A DNA stretch of 50,213 nt from CAZCBN01 sp964496975 (GTDB taxonomy: Bacteria; Planctomycetota; Phycisphaerae; Phycisphaerales; UBA1924). Below the pieces are notes generated by a model. The model ran no database searches, was not told where the DNA came from, and saw nothing but the letters and a program-made list of their open reading frames with translations. The first letter of the stretch is position 1; each line of letters starts with the position of its first letter. The stretch covers positions 1 through 50,213 of the forward strand of contig CAZCBN010000006.1 of NCBI GenBank assembly GCA_964496975.1. The letters are read 5' to 3'. Positions 35,287 to 44,445 of the stretch are shown piece after piece. The position numbers were made by a program, and so were the translations under genes.

Positions 35287-36969
35287 CTACCGAACTGGTT
35301 GCGCCGTCGGCGTTCGCGTGCTCTGCTGGTGCAGGCGGCCTCGGCGGATGTCGAGGGTGATGGGGGTGCCGGCGGGGCAGGTGGAGAGGACGCGGAGGAA
35401 CTCTTGCATGTCCCGCGTCGGCCTTGCGTTGAGGGCGAGGATGACGTCGCCGCGGCGGAGGCCCGACTCGGCCCGGGCGGAGGGGGTGAGGCTGGTGATG
35501 CGGAGGCCGTCGGGCGTGGCGCCGCCGGGCGCTGCTCCACCAGGCGCGGGGGCTTCTTCCACCTCGATGCCGAGGCGGACGGGCAGGTCGTCGCCGCGCT
35601 CGGGGACGAGGGGGAGCTCCTCGGCGATCCACCGCTCGTAGTCGGCCTGCAGGTCATCGGCCGATCGGCCCGTGGCGTGCAGCAGGGCGGCGAGGCCCGA
35701 CGGGTCTTTGCGGTAGCCGGCGTCGGGGTGCGTGGTGTACGTCGCGTAAAAGTGCGTGAGCACGCGCTGGTGGTGCAAGTACAGAAAGAGGCAGCGCGCC
35801 TGCGCGTACTGCGCCAGAGGGCGGCGGTCGGTGAAGGTCTGCTGGTCGAGCGAGACGAGTTTTTCCAGCGTGGGCAGGCGGCCGGCGTCGACCAAACGCT
35901 TCACGATGTTGGTGCGCCAACTGGGTGCGGGCTGCCACGCGGGGGCGAGGGACGCCGGGGCCTGGGAGGGCTGAGCGAGGGAGGGCTGAGCGAGGAGGTC
36001 GTCCGCCGGCGCTTCGTCGGGCTTCCAGCCGACGGGGGGGTCGAGGTCTTCGGCGAGGGAGGCGAGGCCCTCCTGGATCCAGATGGCGTGGCGCTGGCCC
36101 AGGCGCTCCATGTCGCGCCAGTGCAGGACATGGACGAACTCGTGGCGGAGGGTGCTGCCGAGGTCTTGCGCGACGAGGCGCTTGTCGTCGTGCTCGTACG
36201 CGCCGCCGATGCCCGCGAGGCCCCGCAGGGCCGTCGGGCCGAAGGCGTCGAGCACCCATCGCTTGAACTCGCGGGTCTGCGGCAGGGCGACCACCACCCA
36301 CGGCACGTCGGCGGGGTCTTGCCGGGCGAGGTCGGTGAAGAGGTTGGCCGTCGCCCAGTGCGCCACGCGGCGGACATCTTCGGCGGCGAGGGCCGTGCTG
36401 CGGGCCTCGTGGCCCGAGAAGACGTCGAGCCGCAGGGCGGGGATGGGCGTGTGGCGCGCGCCCTCGCCGAGCCACTCTCGCGCGGCGGACACGCGGGCCG
36501 CGCGCTGCGCGTCCAGCACCTGCGGCCACGACGCGAGCAGGCGGCGGAAGTCCTCGCGGCCCCGCAGCGGGGCGAGGGCCGGGTCGTGCTCCAACTGGTG
36601 GCGGCTCGCGAAGCCCAGCGCCACGGCCTGCACGAGCTCGGCGATCGCCGCGTCGGGCTTGTTCTGGGCGGCGAGCGCACACGCGAGGTTGAAGCGGGGG
36701 ACAAAGTTGCTCGCGTCGAGCGCCGCCTGCTCGCGGAACAGGGCCTCGGCCGCGGCGAAGTCTGACGCCTTGTACGAGGCGATCGCGCGGCGGCCGATGT
36801 CGGCCGCGGCCTCGCGGTCGCGCAGACGCTGCGCATAGGACTCGATCAGTTCGCGGTCGCTGGCGGGGGCCCGATCTGGGGCGGGGTCGGGCGCGGGGGC
36901 GGCCGCGGCGAGCGCGAGCGAGCCCAGCAGGGCAGCGGCGAGGTGGGCGTGTCGGCGGGCGATGGGCAT
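35287..36969 (-). CDS. Secreted TPR / HExxH (gluzincin-like) / PDZ protein
   Basis: A 560-residue protein with a signal peptide (LAAALLGSLALAAAAPAP). Residues about 50-140 are TPR-like (FAAAEALFREQAALDASNFV, FNLACALAAQNKPDAAIAEL). A metallopeptidase-type motif, LRHEFVHVLHW, lies near residue 274, followed about 25 residues later by WIQEGLASLAED, whose Glu can be the third zinc ligand as in gluzincins and the peptidase MA-like family. A low-complexity segment with LAQPS repeats lies at about 325-345. Residues about 470-550 form a PDZ domain (SLTPSARAESGLRRGDVILA). Peptidase activity is likely but not shown. The ATG lies 15 bp after the purN stop, so these genes are probably cotranscribed. Confidence 0.82.
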   Translation of the reverse strand: MPIARRHAHLAAALLGSLALAAAAPAPDPAPDRAPASDRELIESYAQRLRDREAAADIGRRAIASYKASDFAAAEALFREQAALDASNFVPRFNLACALAAQNKPDAAIAELVQAVALGFASRHQLEHDPALAPLRGREDFRRLLASWPQVLDAQRAARVSAAREWLGEGARHTPIPALRLDVFSGHEARSTALAAEDVRRVAHWATANLFTDLARQDPADVPWVVVALPQTREFKRWVLDAFGPTALRGLAGIGGAYEHDDKRLVAQDLGSTLRHEFVHVLHWRDMERLGQRHAIWIQEGLASLAEDLDPPVGWKPDEAPADDLLAQPSLAQPSQAPASLAPAWQPAPSWRTNIVKRLVDAGRLPTLEKLVSLDQQTFTDRRPLAQYAQARCLFLYLHHQRVLTHFYATYTTHPDAGYRKDPSGLAALLHATGRSADDLQADYERWIAEELPLVPERGDDLPVRLGIEVEEAPAPGGAAPGGATPDGLRITSLTPSARAESGLRRGDVILALNARPTRDMQEFLRVLSTCPAGTPITLDIRRGRLHQQSTRTPTAQPVR

Positions 36970-36984
36970 GGTGGGCGGGCTGCG

Positions 36985-37668
36985 TTAGGCCGGCGTGCGG
37001 TTGGGTTGGGTGGTGGGGTGTGCCGGGGCGGGTGTTGCGGTGGTGGGGGCCTTGGGTTGCGGCGGGGCGTGGGGCAGGCCCTCGGCGAGGTAGCGGGCGA
37101 TGGCGGCCGGGTAGGTCTCAAGCTCCAGCGCGAAGACGCGGGCGGCGAGCGTGTCGGGCGTGTCGCCCGGCTCAACGGGGCAGCGGGCGAGCGCGAGCAC
37201 CGGGCCCGCGTCGTACTCCGCCGTGACGACGTGCACGGTGCAGCCCGAGTCGACCACCTCGCCGCGGCGAAAGGCCTCCAGCACGGCCTCGTGCACGTGG
37301 TGCCCGTGCAGGCCCCGGCCCCCGAACGGGCCCGGCGAGCCGTCGCCCGGCAGCAGGCCCGGGTGGATGTTCAGGATGCGGCCCCGCAGCTCGGCGGGCA
37401 CGGGCAGCTTGCGGAGATAGCCCGCGAGGATGACCAGGTCGGCGCGATGCTGGCGGACGAGGTCGAGCAGCTCGGTTTCGTGCAGCGTGCGCGCGATGAG
37501 GTGCGTCGGAAGGCCGCGGCGCTGCGCGTGCTCAAGTCCGCCGCAGGGGCGAGAGGCGACGACCGCGGCGACCTCGGCCGGCAGCGTGCCGGCGAGCGAA
37601 CGGTCGTGCAGATTGAGGAAGGTTCGGCCCGAGCCGGAGAGCAGAATGAGCAGTCGGGCCCGCGGCAT
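36985..37668 (-). CDS. purN: Phosphoribosylglycinamide formyltransferase
   Basis: A 227-residue enzyme of purine synthesis that transfers a formyl group from 10-formyl-tetrahydrofolate to GAR. The N-terminal phosphate loop reads LLILLSGSGRTFLNL. The catalytic Asn/His/Asp set is visible in ILNIHPGLLPGDGSPGPFGG, GLHGHHVHEAVL and TAEYDAGPVLALA, with SGCTVHVV between them. In E. coli PurN the first catalytic pair lies in the same N-I-H-P-S-L-L-P block. The last 30 residues are a Pro/Thr/Ala-rich tail that is probably disordered. It sits in a run with thyA and folA, all folate-dependent. Confidence 0.93.
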   Translation of the reverse strand: MPRARLLILLSGSGRTFLNLHDRSLAGTLPAEVAAVVASRPCGGLEHAQRRGLPTHLIARTLHETELLDLVRQHRADLVILAGYLRKLPVPAELRGRILNIHPGLLPGDGSPGPFGGRGLHGHHVHEAVLEAFRRGEVVDSGCTVHVVTAEYDAGPVLALARCPVEPGDTPDTLAARVFALELETYPAAIARYLAEGLPHAPPQPKAPTTATPAPAHPTTQPNRTPA

Positions 37669-37723
37669 GTGAAGAGGGTACCGGGCCGGGCCCGCGCGGG
37701 GGTGGGGCGCGGTTGGGCATAAG

Positions 37724-37781
37724 AAAGCCGGGTTCGGGAAAGGCCGGGTTCGGGAAGGCTGGGCTTAGGAAGGCTGGGCGA
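37724..37781. repeat. 15-16 bp imperfect tandem repeat overlapping the STAS gene stop
   Basis: About four copies of a unit like AAGGCCGGGTTCGGGA, changing to AAGGCTGGGCTTAGGA. The last copies fall within the end of the STAS reading frame, and its TAA stop (37765-37767) lies inside one unit. Confidence 0.65.
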
Positions 37782-38205
37782 GGGCGGCGAGCGCGGCCTC
37801 GGGCGTCGCGGCGAGGGTGAACAGCCGGTCCATGCGGGTGAGCTTCATCACGCCGGCGATGTCGTCGTTCAGGTGGTACAGGGCCATCGCGCCGCCGCGT
37901 TGGGCCAGGCGCTTGTGGAGCTGCACCAGCGCGCCGATGCCGGCGGACGTGAGCACCTGCACCGCGGCCATGTCTACGGCCACCTTCGCGACGGCCGCGG
38001 TCTGGGCGGCGGCGTCCAGCTCTTCGAGGATGACCTTTGCCTCGCGGTCGGAGACCGTCTCACACTTCACCGCGGCGAGCAGGGCAGCCCCGAGCCGCGC
38101 GGCGGAGGTGTGCTGGCTTTCAGCGATGGGGGTCGGCGCCGCGTCGTCGCCCGGCTTGGACTTGCCGGGCGTGTCGTCGGGGCGTTTGAAGAAGTGGCCG
38201 AGCAT
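37765..38205 (-). CDS. STAS-domain protein (anti-sigma factor antagonist-like)
   Basis: A 146-residue protein starting at ATG 38205 (MLGHFFKRPDDTPGKSKPGD); a Pro-rich frame upstream overlaps the thioesterase gene and is not coding. After a flexible N-terminal part of about 30 residues, the remainder is a STAS fold: AKVAVDMAAVQVLTSAGIGA followed by LVQLHKRLAQRGG, with Ser near residue 88 in the position phosphorylated in SpoIIAA-like proteins. LNDDIAGVMKLTRMDRLFTL is the typical end. No partner kinase or sigma gene is adjacent. It could act in a partner-switching pathway or as another STAS sensor. Confidence 0.85.
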   Translation of the reverse strand: MLGHFFKRPDDTPGKSKPGDDAAPTPIAESQHTSAARLGAALLAAVKCETVSDREAKVILEELDAAAQTAAVAKVAVDMAAVQVLTSAGIGALVQLHKRLAQRGGAMALYHLNDDIAGVMKLTRMDRLFTLAATPEAALAALAQPS

Positions 38206-38329
38206 GGCGGGTGGGCTGGGCGGCGGGCCGGGTTCGTGTGGGGGGTTCGTTTCGGGGGCTTGTGCGGGCGGCGCTGCGGTGTGGGGCGTGGGGTCGGACC
38301 TTGGCTCGTGGGCGTCGGGCTTTGGCAAG

Positions 38330-38773
38330 TTAGGCCCCCGGCACGGCCCCGCGGGGGATGGCCCCCATGATGAACGCCGGCGGCGCCTCGCGGAAGGGCG
38401 TGGGCTTGCCGTCGCGGCCGATGGCGACCATGGTGATCGTCGCCTCGGTGACGCGGACGCGTTCGCCCGTGTCGCGCCGCTCGGCCTCAACCTCGACTTG
38501 AATCGTCACGCTGGTCGTGCCCGTGCGCTGCGTCGTGGTGTACAGGCTCACGATGTCGCCCAGGCGGACGGCGGCCTTGAAGTCCACGCGCTGGATGCTC
38601 GCCGTCACCCACGTGCACCAGCGGTGCGTCAGGGCCTCGACCGCGCCGGCCTGGTCGATCAGCGAGAGGATGTGCCCGCCGAAGATGGTGCCGTACGGGT
38701 TGGTATCCCGGGGCATCGTGGCGACACGAAGGGCGAGGCGGCGTTCGGCGGGGGCGGTGGAGTCTTCGGGCAT
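38330..38773 (-). CDS. Acyl-CoA thioesterase, hotdog fold (YciA-like)
   Basis: A 147-residue protein of the cytosolic acyl-CoA hydrolase type. The N-terminal half holds NPYGTIFGGHILSLIDQAGA, which has the G-x-x-F-G-G and D pattern of the catalytic region, followed by WVTASIQRVDFKAAVRLGDI and VTIQVEVEAERRDTGERVRV. The hotdog fold usually forms a hexamer that hydrolyses CoA thioesters. Substrate length is not predictable. It is the first gene of the minus-strand series that continues with the STAS gene 124 bp later. Confidence 0.92.
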   Translation of the reverse strand: MPEDSTAPAERRLALRVATMPRDTNPYGTIFGGHILSLIDQAGAVEALTHRWCTWVTASIQRVDFKAAVRLGDIVSLYTTTQRTGTTSVTIQVEVEAERRDTGERVRVTEATITMVAIGRDGKPTPFREAPPAFIMGAIPRGAVPGA

Positions 38774-38918
38774 GTCGGAAGCAGGTTAGCCGGGCGGCGG
38801 CGGGCGTGCGGCGTAGGCTTGCTGAATGCCCGGCGGGCGACGCGCCGGCCGGCGGGCGACGCGGCCCGATGTCGCGGCCTCGGCATCAGCCCAGCCCCTT
38901 CCGGCGAAGGACCAAGCC

Positions 38919-39602
38919 ATGAGCGTTCAAACCTTTCGAGTGGACGGCCCCGGCGGCGTGACGATGGAAGCGGTGATGCCGCGGCGCGAGGCCCTCGCCG
39001 CCCTGTCCGTCCCGGAGCTGGTGGGCCGCTTCCGCGGCGGCGTGGAACGCTTTGACCCCCGCGTCTTTCAACTGGACGCCGAGCGGGCGGACATGTCCTT
39101 CTTGCCCGAGGCCGGCGTCGGCCGCCTCAGCTGCCGGGCCCTGCTCGCGCACCTGATGGACGCGGAGCTGGTCTACGCCTTCCGCATCCGCCGCGCCCTG
39201 GCCGAGGAGAGCCCGCTGCTGGAGCTGTGGGACGAGCAGGCCTTCATGGACTCGGGCCTGTACGGCGGCGAGGGGGCGTCGGCGATCCGCACGCCGCTCG
39301 GCGGCATGGCCGCGACGGTCCACGCCATCCGCATGACGATGGGCGCCACGCTCTATCAACTGGACGACGCCCAGTGGCAGCGACGCGCGATGCACCCCGA
39401 GCGCGGCCCGATGACGGTGCGCGACCTCGTCGAGGTCGCCACCTGGCACATCGAGCACCACGCGGTCTATCTGAACGCAAAGGTTTTCCGCTTCCTGGGC
39501 GTGCCCGAGCAGGTGGACTGCGACACGGCGATGAAGCAGGGCGGCTGCGGCGCCGGCTGCGGGTGCAAGGCCGAGGCCGACGCCGCGTCGCACGCGCACT
39601 GA
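38919..39602 (+). CDS. DinB-like metal-binding protein with Cys-rich tail
   Basis: A 227-residue protein starting at ATG 38919 with AAGG at 38907-38910. Its four-helix bundle matches the DinB/DUF664-type superfamily: LSVPELVGRFRGGVERFD, a first His in RALLAHLMDAELVYAFRIRR, and the His pair in LVEVATWHIEHHAVYLNAKV, which together usually bind one metal ion. The C-terminus carries an extra Cys-rich tail, GGCGAGCGCKAEADAASHAH, with four Cys and two His, suggesting a second metal site. The family includes thiol-dependent transferases and proteins of unknown role; no reaction is proposed here. Confidence 0.78.
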   Translation: MSVQTFRVDGPGGVTMEAVMPRREALAALSVPELVGRFRGGVERFDPRVFQLDAERADMSFLPEAGVGRLSCRALLAHLMDAELVYAFRIRRALAEESPLLELWDEQAFMDSGLYGGEGASAIRTPLGGMAATVHAIRMTMGATLYQLDDAQWQRRAMHPERGPMTVRDLVEVATWHIEHHAVYLNAKVFRFLGVPEQVDCDTAMKQGGCGAGCGCKAEADAASHAH

Positions 39603-39711
39603 TTCCCCGCGCCGAGCGCCCCAACGCCCGCGCCGGCCCGTCCTGGGTCACAAAAGGCCGACGCGCACCGCACGATGAGGACGGACCCCACGCGATGATG
39701 GACGTGATGCG

Positions 39712-41478
39712 ATGATGGACCCGATCTTCGACCAGCGCCGCTACCTCATCCCCTTCCGGTCGAGCCTGCTGCCGCAGATCTTTACCGACACCCTCGTCAT
39801 CGGCGGCGGCGTCGCGGGCCTTCGCGCGGCCATCGCCGCCGCCGGCGCCGACGACGCGCCCGGCTCCCCGGCTTCCGACGTCATCGTCCTGAGCAAGTCG
39901 GCGTTCTCGCAGACCAACACGGCCTGGGCCCAGGGCGGCGTGGCCGCGGTGCTGCGCGTCGACGACACGTTCGACGCGCACGTCGAGGACACGCTCGTCG
40001 CCGGCGCCGGGCTCTCCGACGAGCCGACGGTGCGCCGCGTGGTGAGCGAGGGCGCGGCCCGCATGCAGGAGCTGATCGCCTGGGGCGCGCGGTTCGACCG
40101 CGCCGCCGACGGGGCGCTGCTCGTGGGCCGCGAGGGTGGGCACTCGGCCTCGCGCATCTACCACACCGACGGCGACGCGACCGGCGCCGAGTTCCAGCGT
40201 CTGCTGCTTGACCGGGCCCGACGCACGCCGGGCGTCCGCGTCTTTGAGGGCTGCTTCGCGCTCGACCTCATCACGCCCAGCAACGAGCCGGGCAGCACCG
40301 TGCTCGGCGCCGTCACGCACCACCCCAAGTACGGCCTGCAGATGATCTGGGCCCGCACCACCATCCTCGCCAGCGGCGGCGCGGGCCAGGTCTACCGCGA
40401 GACGAGCAACCCCCGCGCCGCCACCGCCGACGGCGTCGCCATGGCCTACCGCGCCGGCGCCACCGTGCAGGACATGGCGTTTGTCCAGTTCCACCCCACG
40501 GTGCTCTATTTGCCCGGCGCCCCGCGCACGCTCATCAGCGAGGCCGTCCGCGGCGAGGGCGCCGTCCTTGTGGATGCCTCGGGCCGCGGCTTCATGACGG
40601 GCGTGCACGAGCTGGCCGACCTCGCGCCGCGCGACATCGTCAGCCGCGCCATCGTGCGCCAGATCGCCAAGCACGGCGGGGCCGGCGGCAGCGGCACGCA
40701 CGTCTGGCTCGACGCGCGGCCCGTGCACGACTTCGCCGCGCGGTTCCCGTCCATCCACGCCTCGCTGCGAAAGTTTGACATCGACCCCGCGCGCGACCCC
40801 ATCCCCGTGCACCCCGCGGCCCACTACATGGTCGGCGGCGTGCGCGCCGACGCCGACGGACGCACCGACGTCCCGGGCCTGCTCGCCGTGGGCGAGGCCG
40901 CGAGCACGGGCCTGCACGGCGCCAACCGCCTCGCGAGCAACTCGCTGCTCGAGGGGCTCGTGGACGGCGCCCGCGCCGGCGCCCTAGCCCGCGCCGCCGC
41001 CGTCGCCAGCGGCCCCGGCGCGGTGTGGAAGCCCGTCCCCGTCGTCAGCGACATCCGCCCGAGCGACCACGGCGAGCTCGACCTGACGGACGTCCGCAGC
41101 AGCCTCCGCAGCGCGATGTGGCGGAACGTCGGCATCGAGCGCACCGGCCCGAAGCTCGCCGACGCCGCCGAGATGTGCAACTTGTGGGCCCGCTACACGC
41201 TCGACAAGATCTTCGACGACCCCACCGGCTGGGAGACGCAGAACCTCCTGCTCGCCGCCGCGCTCGTCACGCGGTCCGCGTCGTGGCGACAGGAGAGTCG
41301 CGGCTGCCACTGGCGGGCCGACTTCCCCGAGGTCAGCCCGGGCCTTGCCCTGCACGACGCGTGGCGCCGCCTCGCCGCGGGGCCGGTGACGATCCCCGTC
41401 GCCGGGGGACAAGCCGCCCCGGCCCACTCCAGCCCGGCCCACGCCGCCCCGGCACCAGTGGGGGGGCCGGCGGCGTGA
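39712..41478 (+). CDS. nadB: L-aspartate oxidase
   Basis: A 588-residue FAD enzyme that oxidises L-aspartate to iminoaspartate, the first step of NAD synthesis. The N-terminal dinucleotide fold is TLVIGGGVAGLRAAIAAA. Further blocks are TNTAWAQGGVAAVLRVDD, SRIYHTDGDATG, VQFHPTVLYLPGAPRTL, SEAVRGEGAVLVDASGRGFM with the active-site Arg, HYMVGGVRADADGRTDVPGL and NRLASNSLLEGLVDGARAG. The C-terminal helical domain (about 425-560) ends in a Pro/Ala-rich tail absent from E. coli NadB. ATG codons at 39712 and 39715 are adjacent. nadA and nadC are not in the window. The stop overlaps the next gene's GTG. Confidence 0.95.
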   Translation: MMDPIFDQRRYLIPFRSSLLPQIFTDTLVIGGGVAGLRAAIAAAGADDAPGSPASDVIVLSKSAFSQTNTAWAQGGVAAVLRVDDTFDAHVEDTLVAGAGLSDEPTVRRVVSEGAARMQELIAWGARFDRAADGALLVGREGGHSASRIYHTDGDATGAEFQRLLLDRARRTPGVRVFEGCFALDLITPSNEPGSTVLGAVTHHPKYGLQMIWARTTILASGGAGQVYRETSNPRAATADGVAMAYRAGATVQDMAFVQFHPTVLYLPGAPRTLISEAVRGEGAVLVDASGRGFMTGVHELADLAPRDIVSRAIVRQIAKHGGAGGSGTHVWLDARPVHDFAARFPSIHASLRKFDIDPARDPIPVHPAAHYMVGGVRADADGRTDVPGLLAVGEAASTGLHGANRLASNSLLEGLVDGARAGALARAAAVASGPGAVWKPVPVVSDIRPSDHGELDLTDVRSSLRSAMWRNVGIERTGPKLADAAEMCNLWARYTLDKIFDDPTGWETQNLLLAAALVTRSASWRQESRGCHWRADFPEVSPGLALHDAWRRLAAGPVTIPVAGGQAAPAHSSPAHAAPAPVGGPAA

Positions 41479-42059
41479 CGGCGCGCGGCCCGCACAGCCT
41501 CGCCCGCGGCGTCGTTGCCGGCGCGGCGTGCCTGACCGTGCTCGCGGGCTGCACCGAGGAGCGCGTCGTCCGCTACAAGCCTTTTATGAGCTCGCTCCCC
41601 GGCGCGGTCGTCGGCACCCCCGTCGTCGACGACGGCGGCAACGGCACGCCCGACGCCCTCGCCGCCGTCGCCGAGCCCTGGGCCGTCGACGAGCGCACGG
41701 AGCAGGTCACCGTCACGTCCAAGACGGTGCGCGACCTCATCAACAACCTGAACCGCGCCTTGGACGAAGACGCCCGCGACGTCTTCGCCACCCAGATCCT
41801 GAGCGAGCTGACGCGTGAAGAGTTCCAGCTCCGCGGCTACGACCCCGCGACCGCCTTTGACGAGCTGAAGAAGCGCCGCCGCGACGTCGGACGGCTCTTC
41901 GCCCGCATGCCCGCCGGCGAGTTCACCCCCGGCATGCTGATGCGCCCGGTCGGCAAGAGCGTCTTCCGCCTGGAGGTGCGGCCCGACCCACGCCTCCGCT
42001 ACACCTTCATGGACGTCATCTTCGAGAAGGGGAGCTGGAGGCTCCGCTGGTTTGGTTGA
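41475..42059 (+). CDS. Putative lipoprotein of unknown function
   Basis: A 194-residue protein whose GTG 41475 overlaps the nadB stop by GTGA, so it is probably coupled to nadB. The N-terminus has a lipoprotein signal: basic start, hydrophobic GVVAGAACLTVLAGC, with lipidation expected at Cys26. The mature part contains SKTVRDLINNLNRALDEDAR, ILSELTREEFQLRGYDP and a C-terminal beta segment FMDVIFEKGSWRLRWFG. I do not recognise the family. A frame open from 41025 is inside nadB and not coding. Confidence 0.82.
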   Translation: MTARGPHSLARGVVAGAACLTVLAGCTEERVVRYKPFMSSLPGAVVGTPVVDDGGNGTPDALAAVAEPWAVDERTEQVTVTSKTVRDLINNLNRALDEDARDVFATQILSELTREEFQLRGYDPATAFDELKKRRRDVGRLFARMPAGEFTPGMLMRPVGKSVFRLEVRPDPRLRYTFMDVIFEKGSWRLRWFG

Positions 42060-42170
42060 GCCGGTTCGGTTGAATGAGTTCGCCCGACCCAGCGTGGGCT
42101 GAACGAGTCTCGCAACGCCAATGCATTCGCGCCGATCCGCCCGAGCCGATGGGCCCGCCCGCCGCGCGTC

Positions 42171-44258
42171 CTATCGCGCCCGCTCGGCCGCGCGGAGCTT
42201 CAGCGTCTTCGTCAGCTTCTCTTCGCCCCGCAGAATCTGCACCTCAACCTCGTCCCCCGGCTCGTGCTCCACCAGCAGCGGCATCCACGACTCCACCGTC
42301 GGCGTCTCCAGCCCGTTCCACGAAATGATGCGGTCCCCCTGCTGCAGCCCCGCCTCGCTCGCCGACGTGTCGTCAAACACCCGCGCCACCAGGATGCCCC
42401 CGCCACGGCTCGAATAGTCCCCGGGCGCGATGCCCACCCGCACCTGCACCCGTTTCGCCGCGCCGATCGCCTGTCGCCGCGGCTCGTCGCCCGGGGCATA
42501 CGCGAACGCCGCCCCGTCCGTCGCCACGGCGAACGCGAGGTCCGCCGCCATCACCGCGACCCGCGTCGCCCCGTCGGTGTTGATCGTCTCGAACGTGTCG
42601 CCCGGCGAGTGGTACGTCTCCGTCAGCCCCGTCGTGAAGAACAGCGTCGCCACCTGCTTCTCCGCGAACGGCGCCTGGTCCGACCTCGGCGTGCCCGGCC
42701 GCAGGCTTGTCGACGCCGGCAGCAACGCCTCGTCAAAGAGCCGCTCCGCCAGCGGCTGCAGGCCCTCGGCCGTCCCGACGCCCTCGGCCTCGAGCGTGTC
42801 GCGCAGCGAGCCGATCATGTCCAGGTTCACCATCAGCGTCGCCCGCTCCAGCGGCAACGCCGGCGACTCGACATAGTGCCTCGACCCGCGAAGCCCCGAC
42901 TCCTCGGCGTTGAAGCCCAGGAAGACGATCGTCCGCGCCGGCGCGTCGCTCGGCAGCGCCACGTACCGCTCCGCCAGCCGGCTCGCCGCCAGCAGCAGCC
43001 CGGCCGAGCCCGACGCGTTGTCGTCCGCCCCGGGGTGCACCTCGCCCGCGCGATCGGGCGTGGTCGAGCCAAACCGCCCCGGCCCCACGTGGTCAAAGTG
43101 CGCCCCGACGATGACGTGCTGGTCGGCGAGCGCCCCCCGCCCCGGCAGCACCGCGCCCACGTTCTCCGCCGTCACGGGCCGCCGCACGATGCCGCTCTTG
43201 AGCGCGAGCCGCGCCCCCGGCAGTTCCTTCACGGCCCGCCCCAGGTTCGCCGCCTCGATCAGCGTCGCGAGGTCCGTCGGCCCCGGCGGGATCGTCGGCG
43301 CCGCCTTCGGCCCCCGCGCCGGCGGTGCCGAGGCCGCCGCCCCATCCTCCCCCGCGGCGCCGGCCTCGCCCTCGCCCTGAGCCGGGGGCACCTCCGACGC
43401 CGTCGCGCGGCGGATGATCTCGTCCGCCTTCGCCGCGCTCAGGTGAATGATCGGCACCTCGTACGGATCCCCGAACGCCGGCGTGGACTCCAGCGTTTCG
43501 AGCGTCCCCGCCCGCGTGTCATCCGCCCCCGGGGGCGACACCAGCACCACCGCCGCCGCCCCGCGGCGCGTCACCGCCGCGAACTTCGCGTCGAGCGACG
43601 CGTCCACCGACCAACGCCCCGCCTCCTCCGTCCACCGGCTGCGGCCCTCGGCGTCCATGGGCTCAAACCGCAGCACCATCACCGCCTTGCCCGAAAAGTC
43701 CTCGAGCGGCGCAAAGCCCAGGTACCCCCGCGGCCCCGCCGCCACCGCGTAGCCCGCAAAGACCAGCGGCAGGTCCACGTCCCCCCCGGAGCCGTACCCC
43801 AGCGGGTTGAAGTCCTCGCCGATCACCAGCGGCAGCGACGCCTCCCCTTCCGCGAGCCGCACCTCCGCCTCGGCCGACTCCAGCGTCGTCTGCTGCCCCA
43901 TGTCAAACGGCTGCCGCCACGCGGCGTTGGGCGTCAGCACCTCCGTTCCGTCCGCGGCGACCGTCGTCTCGGTGAACAGCGGCAAGAGCCCGAGCGAGCG
44001 GAAGTGCCCCTCCAGGTACGCCGCCGCCGCCTCGTTGCCCGGGGTGCCCGGCAGCCGGCCGGCCATCGTCTCCACGTCCGAGAGCCGCCGCAGGTGGTCG
44101 GTGTACGCCCGCAGGTCGTCCGCCGTCGCCGGCCCGGCCGGGTCGCCCGACGAAGCCGCCGCGGCCGTGGGGGCGGGCGGGGGAGCCGCACCCGCCGTCG
44201 TGAGGGTCCAAAGGCAGGCCAAGGCCGCGAGCGAAACCAACCCATCGCGTGCGAGCAT
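42171..44258 (-). CDS. Secreted M28-family zinc aminopeptidase with PA and PDZ domains
   Basis: A 695-residue protein starting at ATG 44258, which directly precedes the signal peptide (LARDGLVSLAALACLWTLTT); the frame is open farther upstream. Residues about 130-300 contain a PA-type insert (LPLVFAGYAVAAGPRGYLGF, AAAVVLVSPPGAD). The M28 catalytic domain has all five expected metal-ligand blocks: VGAHFDHVG (about 386), HPGADDNASG (about 412), NAEESGLRG (about 450), NLDMIG (about 480) and YHSPGDT (about 552). A PDZ domain ends the protein (ARVFDDTSASEAGLQQGDRI, VESWMPLLV). The order PA-M28-PDZ is known among bacterial M28 proteins. It should release N-terminal amino acids from peptides in the periplasm or outside. 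Confidence 0.93.
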   Translation of the reverse strand: MLARDGLVSLAALACLWTLTTAGAAPPPAPTAAAASSGDPAGPATADDLRAYTDHLRRLSDVETMAGRLPGTPGNEAAAAYLEGHFRSLGLLPLFTETTVAADGTEVLTPNAAWRQPFDMGQQTTLESAEAEVRLAEGEASLPLVIGEDFNPLGYGSGGDVDLPLVFAGYAVAAGPRGYLGFAPLEDFSGKAVMVLRFEPMDAEGRSRWTEEAGRWSVDASLDAKFAAVTRRGAAAVVLVSPPGADDTRAGTLETLESTPAFGDPYEVPIIHLSAAKADEIIRRATASEVPPAQGEGEAGAAGEDGAAASAPPARGPKAAPTIPPGPTDLATLIEAANLGRAVKELPGARLALKSGIVRRPVTAENVGAVLPGRGALADQHVIVGAHFDHVGPGRFGSTTPDRAGEVHPGADDNASGSAGLLLAASRLAERYVALPSDAPARTIVFLGFNAEESGLRGSRHYVESPALPLERATLMVNLDMIGSLRDTLEAEGVGTAEGLQPLAERLFDEALLPASTSLRPGTPRSDQAPFAEKQVATLFFTTGLTETYHSPGDTFETINTDGATRVAVMAADLAFAVATDGAAFAYAPGDEPRRQAIGAAKRVQVRVGIAPGDYSSRGGGILVARVFDDTSASEAGLQQGDRIISWNGLETPTVESWMPLLVEHEPGDEVEVQILRGEEKLTKTLKLRAAERAR

Positions 44259-44445
44259 CGGGAACGATAGTGCCGCTCCCCGCCCGCACGCCGCCCCGGA
44301 GCCTCCCCCGCCCCGCATCGTGCGCGCCGGGGTGGGCGAAGCCACTCCGCGTCACTACGGTTGACCGTCAGGCCGGCGGCGGCCACGCAGACCGGGCGGG
44401 TTCGCCGGCGCGGCGTGGCCCGCCCGCGGGGCCCTTGGAGGCGGC

